The notes under the pieces were generated by a model. The model was not told the origin of the DNA, searched no databases, and worked only from the letters and a program-made list of their open reading frames with translations. The position numbers and the translations under genes are program-made. Below are positions 1 to 4,908 of a DNA stretch of 6,338 nt, piece after piece (positions within the stretch are counted from its first letter, which is position 1; the number at the start of each line of letters is the position of its first letter). The DNA lies in assembly GCA_029821255.1 (NCBI GenBank), contig JALGTS010000103.1, positions 1 to 6,338 on the forward strand, written 5' to 3'. This DNA comes from Candidatus Zipacnadia bacterium. GTDB lineage: Bacteria; Armatimonadota; Zipacnadia; Zipacnadales; Zipacnadaceae.

Positions 1-518
1 TATTGGTCCCCCAGCGGTGTTAGCTGGACATCAAAGCCTGATTCGCTGACCGGCCCGCCGCCCTCGCAGCACGAGCAGAAGCAAGTCTCGTTCGCTGGTT
101 CAGCACAGGCCAAGACAATCAGAGTAATTGCCTGGCGGCGAGCGGCATAAAGGGTATCTGCCGGCTCGCGCTCCAAATAAAAGTGGTCACCATACTCAAT
201 GGCGGCAACATCGCAAGGGCGAATACCGAAGATAATGCGGTCGGGCGGAGGTGCTGGCGGTGTAAACTCGGGCTTGCTCTCCGGATTCCGCCGATACTTA
301 AACATAACTTCCTGGCTGGGTAACAGATACTCAATTGGTGAGACCAACGTATTGCCGTAGTCAATCTGTATCTGGTCAACACTCTGTACCGATTCAAAGT
401 GAACATCGCCTCGTGGTGCTTGGACAGGTGCAATAATCTGTTCCGGAAGCTCCAGCAGCGCCTCCAGAGCTTGCTTTAGTCTCCCAGCGGGCAAAACATA
501 TCTTTCACCATTATTCAT
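1..518 (-). CDS. [4Fe-4S] protein, hydrogenase/sulfhydrogenase beta-subunit (HydB/AsrA-like) family, N-terminal part
   Basis: The frame is open for 172 codons from an ATG at 518 to the window edge, so the C-terminal part is missing. Two family hallmarks are visible: an FGIRPCDVAAIE block (Cys at about residue 102), and a later cysteine cluster, C138 then TCFCSCC at 145-151 followed by a Gly-rich GGGP. In this family the corresponding block reads like C-x(n)-TCFC-x-S-x-G-x-GP. From family knowledge, such proteins are cytoplasmic subunits that bind [4Fe-4S] clusters and pass electrons between a catalytic subunit and an NAD(P)/FAD subunit; two ferredoxin-type CxxCxxCxxxCP motifs would be expected beyond the left edge. 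The start lies 8 bases after the stop of the upstream molybdopterin gene, with an AAGAAGGG ribosome site overlapping that gene's end, so the two are co-transcribed. The cysteine pair CC at 150-151 is richer than usual. The family is fairly sure; the exact partner enzyme is inferred. Confidence 0.82.
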   Translation of the reverse strand, partial: MNNGERYVLPAGRLKQALEALLELPEQIIAPVQAPRGDVHFESVQSVDQIQIDYGNTLVSPIEYLLPSQEVMFKYRRNPESKPEFTPPAPPPDRIIFGIRPCDVAAIEYGDHFYLEREPADTLYAARRQAITLIVLACAEPANETCFCSCCEGGGPVSESGFDVQLTPLGDQ

Positions 519-526
519 AGTACCAA

Positions 527-2359
527 CTAACCCTTCTTTAGCTCTGCAGAAACGAGAGCCTGACGAACACCGCTGCTTTCTCTATCATACCGGCCTGCTC
601 CCATCAGCCGCCGGCTAACCTCCATTTGGTGCGCGGGCAGCATTATATATCCGGCAGGGACGCCGGGATGCTCGTGAATCGTCAATTCCTCGCTGCCCTG
701 TGCAGTCTGGATGGATGCAGGTCGTCCCGACCGAATCTGTGCCTCCTCCATATCTGCCGGATTCATCAGGGCATAACCAGCCCGGCGGTCACGCGCCTCA
801 CGATATAGTGCCGGTATTGCCGGTATGCGCCCATCCAGTATCCACCAATTCTTATCGTAGCGGCTGACGAGGGTATAGCCCTCTTCAGTAGCCTGGCCAG
901 TCTGGAGCTGATAATCCAAGTCAACTTCATTAGATTGGGGCAGCGGTGCCGTCGAGCCCAAGCCCAACCGCCCCTCGCGGCGCAGCGCCGCAAGCTGAAC
1001 CTGCTCATATCCGCTAATCTCTTGGGTAATCTGCTGCCAGATGGCCTCAATCTGCGTCGGACCTGCTGTACCGTCCAGCCTCTCAGCAAGCTCTGCGAGT
1101 ATTACGGGCAGCGGACGACCTTCGCCAACTGGTGACACCGCTGCCTCCGACCAACACACCTCGCCTGTCAGTTGCGTATAGCTGCCTTCCCTTTCGCCGA
1201 ACCCGGCCACCGGTAATGCCACATCGGCTATCTGAGTGGTAGGGGTGCTCAGGCTGTCTACCACTATCAACGCTGATAGCTTTTTTTTCAGGGCGGCTAG
1301 TTGCTCTTCCCCTAACCATCCGGACAAATCTTCGTCAACAACAATCAATCCATCCAGATCCTGTTGTTCTGGCGCCAGCATCTCACCAAGACCTAATCCT
1401 TCACTACCCGCGCCAGACTGTCCGGGGAGCAGGCCCATATGGATAAGTCCCAGTGAATTAGGAGTTCCCGCAACTGCGAAGACGTCAGCCTGCTGGTCAG
1501 CAGCCTCATTAATCTGTTTAGCTATTTGCCCAGCTACTACTGCCAACTCCGGAGTAGGTACAGCACGGGTTGAGAAGACAATAGCGATGCGGTTGGCTGC
1601 TGCTATCAAGTCAGCGGTCTCGCCCAGTTGGTCAGCTAATTCAGCAGGTCCCAGTTCGGCAATATCTGGCAAGGAGGGAGATTTGGCACGACTGGCAAGT
1701 AACGTGGACAAACTCTTTAACACTGCGACTTGGGCACCGGGGCGATGCTGGATGTAGAGCTGTCCATCCTGGCCCAAGCCGTCATCTATTGCATCAATAA
1801 CGATTAGCTTGGATCCGGCTGCGCGAGCCCTGTGCACCCAGGCCCCCGCTTCATCATTCAACTCGCGCAGATTCGAATTCAAGCAGATCAGCAGATCGTA
1901 GCTGGACAGTGTATTCAGTCGTGGGCACCGATAGGGCTGACCAAGGCTGTATTGTAGTCCCCACAATGCAGGGCCATCAATCAGTCTACCAAAGTTGTCT
2001 ATATGCCCAGTGCCCAGTACCTCACGGGCCCAATAGCTAAGCGCAAAGCCTTCCTCGTTGGTCAGATGACCGGCTGCCAGTATTCCTACGCGGCTGCCTG
2101 CCATCCCCGCCAGGAGTTGACCTGCTTGCTGGAGAGCCTCGGCCCAGGAGGTCGGTTTACCCTCTACTTGGGAAGAAGTCAGTCGCTGTGAGTTGACCAA
2201 CAGGTCTCCCACTCGCCAGCCCCGCACACACAACCGGCCTTCGGATACTGGATCATTGCGGCTGGGAAGCGTTGCTACGAGGCCATCACCAAGTGGCTGG
2301 AGATACATCCCACAACCAACCCCACAAAAGGGACATACTACCGGGACTAGTTCGCTCAT
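527..2359 (-). CDS. Molybdopterin oxidoreductase, formate dehydrogenase/NuoG superfamily, lacking the catalytic Sec/Cys-His pair
   Basis: This 610-residue cytoplasmic protein has no signal peptide or membrane segment. Domains in order: an N-terminal [4Fe-4S] domain with C9, C12, C16 and C44 (CPFCGVGC, later GRLCVRG); a molybdopterin domain with a dinucleotide-binding stretch at about 154-189; a GTPNSLGLIHMG block at 298-309, the family's N-x-x-G-x-x-x-MG signature; an ADVALP/EREGSYTQ block at 378-396; and a C-terminal molydop-binding domain from about 490. In E. coli FDH-H the motif is ARVUHGP; here it is GRLIDGP (124-130), so Sec/Cys becomes I127 and His becomes D128. Arg46 sits where FDH usually has Lys. 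At 610 residues it is shorter than most catalytic FDH subunits. The start is supported by GAGG ten bases before the ATG. The downstream [4Fe-4S] gene suggests a multi-subunit electron-transfer complex. Superfamily membership is firm; substrate and activity are unknown. Confidence 0.9.
   Translation of the reverse strand: MSELVPVVCPFCGVGCGMYLQPLGDGLVATLPSRNDPVSEGRLCVRGWRVGDLLVNSQRLTSSQVEGKPTSWAEALQQAGQLLAGMAGSRVGILAAGHLTNEEGFALSYWAREVLGTGHIDNFGRLIDGPALWGLQYSLGQPYRCPRLNTLSSYDLLICLNSNLRELNDEAGAWVHRARAAGSKLIVIDAIDDGLGQDGQLYIQHRPGAQVAVLKSLSTLLASRAKSPSLPDIAELGPAELADQLGETADLIAAANRIAIVFSTRAVPTPELAVVAGQIAKQINEAADQQADVFAVAGTPNSLGLIHMGLLPGQSGAGSEGLGLGEMLAPEQQDLDGLIVVDEDLSGWLGEEQLAALKKKLSALIVVDSLSTPTTQIADVALPVAGFGEREGSYTQLTGEVCWSEAAVSPVGEGRPLPVILAELAERLDGTAGPTQIEAIWQQITQEISGYEQVQLAALRREGRLGLGSTAPLPQSNEVDLDYQLQTGQATEEGYTLVSRYDKNWWILDGRIPAIPALYREARDRRAGYALMNPADMEEAQIRSGRPASIQTAQGSEELTIHEHPGVPAGYIMLPAHQMEVSRRLMGAGRYDRESSGVRQALVSAELKKG
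1263..1288 (+). terminator. Antisense terminator-like hairpin plus T8 inside the molybdopterin gene
   Basis: On the plus strand a perfect 6-bp inverted repeat, CTATCA (1264-1269) and TGATAG (1274-1279) with an ACGC loop, is followed after one base by eight consecutive T (1281-1288). This is the layout of an intrinsic terminator, acting on transcription antisense to the host gene. The stem is AT-rich and short, so it would be weak. On the sense strand the same bases form A AAA AAG in the reading phase of the gene, directly followed by the hairpin. No plus-strand gene lies upstream, so the role is uncertain and chance is possible. Confidence 0.25.
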
Positions 2360-2396
2360 TGGTATTTATCCTCGAACATTCTGTGACGATCAACGC

Positions 2397-2423
2397 GCAG
2401 AAAAGTCGAGCTTTTCTTACTGC
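2397..2423. repeat. Short inverted repeat in the leader of the left operon
   Basis: GCAGAAAAG (2397-2405) and CTTTT (2411-2415), with CTGC (2420-2423), can fold into a hairpin with a five-base loop and a small bulge. Counted the other way, AGAAAAG pairs perfectly with CTTTTCT (2399-2405 with 2411-2417). It lies about 40 bases before the molybdopterin start codon and has no T-run after it on the minus strand, so it is not a normal intrinsic terminator. A role in leader structure is possible but unproven. Confidence 0.35.
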
Positions 2424-2445
2424 TGTGGGGCTTCCTCCCTCCAGT

Positions 2446-2460
2446 TAAGTACCTAAGTAC
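2446..2460. repeat. Tandem heptamer TAAGTAC, candidate protein-binding site
   Basis: Two copies of TAAGTAC (2446-2452 and 2454-2460) are separated by one C. Because AAGTACTT is self-complementary, the second copy also gives a small palindrome with the bases that follow. The repeat lies within the predicted leader of the left operon, about 90-100 bases before its first start codon. It could be an operator for a dimeric regulator, or chance. Confidence 0.25.
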
Positions 2461-2466
2461 TTTGGT

Positions 2467-2520
2467 GCAGCCAAAATTTTTTGATAACTTGAGCGACTCG
2501 CCAAAGGGAAGACTGGCTGC
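2467..2520. repeat. Inverted repeat GCAGCCA ... TGGCTGC in the leader
   Basis: Perfect 7-base arms at 2467-2473 and 2514-2520 enclose 40 bases that contain an A/T-rich block (AAAATTTTTTG) and a small GAGCGACTC stem. In the transcript of the left operon this would close a larger stem-loop. I compared it by memory with the molybdenum-cofactor riboswitch and saw no clear match. Function is unknown. Confidence 0.3.
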
Positions 2521-2558
2521 TGGATAGGAGTAAGATGCGGCTTTGTATTGCTGTCAAT

Positions 2559-2981
2559 TCACTGGTTAACACACAATAATTGAGCAAGGAAAACCCTCGC
2601 CCCTTGCTCAGTTATGATGCCATTATAACACATTCGCTCATGATTTGCAAGAGCGCACGGATTTCTCGTCGAGCTCGATGAGCCTGCTCCAAATTCCCCA
2701 GTCCGTCTAATCTTCGCCGGGGCATACTCCATACCTTTGTGTCCCATTGGTCTAATGTTGAAACTCAATTCCCAGGATCCCCTGCACTGCGTGTCCCCAG
2801 TCGTCCAATAGTGCTTTTTGGAGACCGTCATCTCTCCATCTAAAATCAGTTCACAATTAGGCTTTGTTCCGTGCCTGTCAATGCTACTGGCCGTAGGGTG
2901 CCTGGAAAAGTGTCCGACCACCTCGTCTACGAAGTTATACCAGTCTTTGGAATCTTTCAGCGGCCCATCAAGGATTATCAC
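2559..2981 (-). CDS. Unrecognised open reading frame, possible remnant gene (about 140 codons)
   Basis: I do not recognise this protein. The frame runs 140 codons from a GTG at 2981 to a TGA at 2559, and stays open upstream into the start of the rightward gene, where the nearest ATG lies. Codons look coding-like in part, with many G-starting codons and an acidic/aromatic stretch (DSKDWYNFVDEVVGHF) followed by a basic segment. It uses AGG/AGA for arginine far more than the neighbouring genes, which prefer CGN. Against it: no ribosome site precedes the GTG, a consensus TATAAT box sits inside its 3' end, and no family motif is visible. It may be a decayed horizontally acquired gene, or an accidental frame. 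Confidence 0.22.
   Translation of the reverse strand: MIILDGPLKDSKDWYNFVDEVVGHFSRHPTASSIDRHGTKPNCELILDGEMTVSKKHYWTTGDTQCRGSWELSFNIRPMGHKGMEYAPAKIRRTGEFGAGSSSSTRNPCALANHERMCYNGIITEQGARVFLAQLLCVNQ
2581..2610. repeat. Perfect 9-bp hairpin at the 5' end of the predicted left-operon transcript
   Basis: TGAGCAAGG (2581-2589) pairs perfectly with CCTTGCTCA (2602-2610) around a 12-base loop. Reading leftward, it begins only a few bases after the transcription start predicted from the TATAAT box at 2622-2627, and is followed by ATTATTGTG. It could be a 5'-stabilising stem, part of an attenuator, or a weak terminator giving a very short RNA. The pairing is seen directly; its role is inferred. Confidence 0.45.
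2622..2650 (-). promoter_or_regulatory. Sigma-70-type promoter for the left (molybdopterin) operon
   Basis: On the minus strand, TTGCAA (2650-2645) and a consensus TATAAT (2627-2622) are separated by exactly 17 bases. Transcription would start near 2615, leaving a leader of about 255 bases before the ATG at 2359. An inverted repeat CGCTC (2635-2639) / GAGCG (2651-2655) spans the -35 box and could be a repressor site. The box lies inside the 3' end of the open frame at 2559-2981, which weakens the case for that frame. Confidence 0.55.
2665..2682. promoter_or_regulatory. 18-base near-palindrome upstream of the left promoter, candidate operator
   Basis: CTCGTCGAGCTCGATGAG is a palindrome with one mismatched pair and a perfect TCGAGCTCGA core. 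It lies about 15 bases upstream of the -35 box, centred near position -58 relative to the predicted start. Such placement is typical of an activator site for a dimeric regulator. No family of regulator can be named from this sequence. Confidence 0.4.
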
Positions 2982-3102
2982 ATTAGTGGGAAGGCATTGT
3001 TGCCGGAGGTGAAGAACAGTAAAAGTTAGTAATTTGCACAGTTTGAGTAGTTCGTTGGTCGTGGTTAATCGTGCTGTACTGTTGTAGCGAAGAGGTAATT
3101 CT

Positions 3103-4908
3103 ATGAGTATGAGATTGACCGGTGCTGAAATCATTGTTGCACATCTTATCAATGAAGGCTGTCCATATATCTTTGGTATCCCTGGTCACGGCAACTTGGC
3201 GTTGACAGATGCCCTGCGGCGGCGCCAGAACCAGATCACCACCATTCAGACTATGCACGAGAGTGCGGCAGTGCATATGGCCGACGGCTACTATCGCGTT
3301 ACCGGCCAGCCGCTGGCGGTCTTCACCTCCATTGGTCCTGGGGCGCTGAACACTGTCATCGGCTTAGCCACTGCCTATGTGGATTCTACCGCAGTGTTGG
3401 CGCTGACTGGTGATACCCACGTCCATATGGCAGGACGAGGTGTCTTACAGGAGATTGAGCGGCGCTGGTCAGCCGACAATTTCCGGGCGTTGGAGCCGGT
3501 CGTCAAGCGGGCCTGGCGGGTTACCAATGTGGAGCAGTTGCCTAACGCAATGCAGCGAGCTTTCAATCATATGCGCTCGGGTCGACCCGGCCCCACTGCT
3601 ATCAATTTGCCTATGGATGTGCAGGCGGCTATTGCTGATGTTGAACTGGCTGAACCCGATCAGCATGTGCCGCGGGGGGCTTCCCTGGGGGATCCGATCC
3701 AGATAGAGCAAGCTGTTAAGTTGCTCGCCGAAGCTAAGCGCCCGGTGATACTGGTCGGCGGAGGAGTGATCACTGCTAATGCTTCGGCAGCATTGCGGGA
3801 GGTCGCTGAGGCCAGCGGCGCAGCCGTTGTCAATACCATGATGGGCCTCGGGGCATTTCCGGCTGACCATCCCTTATATGCGTGGGCCACTGGCTCCAAG
3901 GGTACTTCCTGCGGTCTGCAGTTAACCCGACGGGCTGATGTGCTGCTGGCAGTAGGCTGTCGCTTTGCTGATGAGACAGCCTCCTCCTACCGGCCCGGGA
4001 TCAGCTTCAATATTCCGCCGACTAAGCTCATCCATGTTGACCTGGATCCCGCAGAAATCGGCAAGAACTATCCGGTGACCGTAGGGATCGTCGGTGATGC
4101 CCAGGCGGTTCTGGCGCAGATAGCTGAGGGCCTGCAAGCAGAAGGTCCCCGTGACTATGCCTCTACTGAGTATTTTGCGGAGATTCAACAACTTAAGCAG
4201 GAATGGCGTGAGAAGCTTGAGCGTCACCGCGACGACTCCAGGGTCCCGGTGATGATCTCAACAGTGTTGCAGCGACTCCGCCCGCTGCTGGATAGAGATG
4301 CTATTGTGGTCAGCTCCTCGGGAAATGTCCAGGCTCAGATCATCCAGGAGTTCGAGTTCTACCAGGCGCGTACTTGTCTGACGACCGGCGGCTTTTCCAC
4401 AATGGGCTTCACGCTGCCGGCCGCACTGGGCGCCAAGCTGGCAGCGCCTGACCGACAGGTAGTAGGTCTGGTCGGTGACGGCGACTTTATGATGCATATG
4501 CAGGAGCTATCCACAGCGGTTCGCTACAATCTGCCGGTCGTTATCATCATACTGAACAATAAGGGTTGGATATCCATTCGTGACCTGCAGATGGCCGCCT
4601 ATGGCGAGCAGATGGCGTTTGCCACTGATTTTATGAAAGACGACGATGAGTACTCAGCTCCGCTGGCCGAAATTGCGCGATCGTTCGGTTGTCACGGGCA
4701 GCGTATCTCCCGTGCTGACGAGATCGAGCCGGCTGTACGAGCCGCCTTGCAGAGCGAGGGCCCGGCGGTGATTGAAGTGATGGTGAATCGGGAGTTCCCC
4801 TATACGGGTACGCCTGCTGTTGGCTGGTGGGATGTTCCTGTACCGGGTTATCTGGCTGAGCTTCGCGCTCGGTATGAGAGCGAGCGTGGGGAGGAGAGTT
4901 TGCGGTGA
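3103..4908 (+). CDS. Thiamine-diphosphate-dependent enzyme, acetolactate synthase (IlvB)/IolD-like
   Basis: This complete 601-residue cytoplasmic enzyme has the three ThDP-enzyme domains: an N-terminal pyrimidine-binding domain with FGIPGHGN (24-31) and the activating glutamate E53 in MHESAA; a central domain at about 200-333; and a C-terminal pyrophosphate domain with GDGDF (458-462) and NN (485-486) binding Mg-ThDP. Family members join or cleave 2-keto acids; acetolactate synthase condenses pyruvate. Some details differ from that enzyme: after NN the sequence is KGWISIRDLQ rather than the usual LGMVxQWQ type, and GVLQEIE and the terminal WWDVPV (575-580) recall IolD, the inositol-pathway trione hydrolase. 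The start has AGAGG seven bases upstream. The stop overlaps the next gene, an IlvD-type dehydratase, by GTGA. No small regulatory subunit gene (ilvN/ilvH) follows. ThDP family is certain; true substrate is open. Confidence 0.9.
   Translation: MSMRLTGAEIIVAHLINEGCPYIFGIPGHGNLALTDALRRRQNQITTIQTMHESAAVHMADGYYRVTGQPLAVFTSIGPGALNTVIGLATAYVDSTAVLALTGDTHVHMAGRGVLQEIERRWSADNFRALEPVVKRAWRVTNVEQLPNAMQRAFNHMRSGRPGPTAINLPMDVQAAIADVELAEPDQHVPRGASLGDPIQIEQAVKLLAEAKRPVILVGGGVITANASAALREVAEASGAAVVNTMMGLGAFPADHPLYAWATGSKGTSCGLQLTRRADVLLAVGCRFADETASSYRPGISFNIPPTKLIHVDLDPAEIGKNYPVTVGIVGDAQAVLAQIAEGLQAEGPRDYASTEYFAEIQQLKQEWREKLERHRDDSRVPVMISTVLQRLRPLLDRDAIVVSSSGNVQAQIIQEFEFYQARTCLTTGGFSTMGFTLPAALGAKLAAPDRQVVGLVGDGDFMMHMQELSTAVRYNLPVVIIILNNKGWISIRDLQMAAYGEQMAFATDFMKDDDEYSAPLAEIARSFGCHGQRISRADEIEPAVRAALQSEGPAVIEVMVNREFPYTGTPAVGWWDVPVPGYLAELRARYESERGEESLR
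4888..4908 (+). promoter_or_regulatory. Ribosome binding site and GTGA start/stop overlap coupling the two right-hand genes
   Basis: GGGGAGGAG (4888-4896) lies inside the last codons of the ThDP enzyme, eight bases before GTG 4905-4907. That GTG overlaps the TGA at 4906-4908. This fixes the dehydratase start, because the residues that follow match the IlvD N-terminus, and indicates translational coupling within one transcript. Confidence 0.8.

Larger units (their letters stand above)
2360..3102. other. Long divergent intergenic region (743 bases)
   Basis: This separates the two divergent operons and is much longer than promoters alone need. From left to right it holds the leader of the left operon with several inverted repeats (2397-2610), a leftward promoter (2622-2650), a near-palindrome (2665-2682), and an unrecognised minus-strand open frame overlapping most of the rest. 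Base composition looks more AT-rich than the flanking genes. I found no tRNA, no CRISPR repeat, no insertion-sequence ends and no T-box (AGGGTGGNACCGCG) sequence before the rightward operon. For that operon the best promoter guess, TTGTTG-17-TAAAAG near 2997-3025, is weak. Confidence 0.7.

Noticed and set aside
119..433. Closed minus-strand frame of 104 codons
   Set aside because: It is in a different frame from the [4Fe-4S] protein at 1-518, whose translation carries recognisable family motifs.
1236..1757. Plus-strand frame of 173 codons opposite the molybdopterin gene
   Set aside because: Its translation is serine/proline-rich with no motif, typical of a shadow of a well-supported gene on the other strand.
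2356..2379. Seven-codon minus-strand frame (MFEDKYQ) whose stop overlaps the molybdopterin ATG
   Set aside because: The ATGA overlap resembles a leader peptide, but no ribosome site precedes it and the length is within chance.
2431..2443. GGAGGGAGGA purine run on the minus strand, a strong ribosome-site look-alike
   Set aside because: No ATG, GTG or TTG lies at a usable distance downstream, so it does not start a gene.
2818..3012. Plus-strand frame with a Leu-containing stretch (MLLAVGCLEKC) as a possible branched-chain attenuator peptide
   Set aside because: Too few Leu/Ile/Val codons, no ribosome site, and no terminator/antiterminator pair before 3103; no T-box sequence either.
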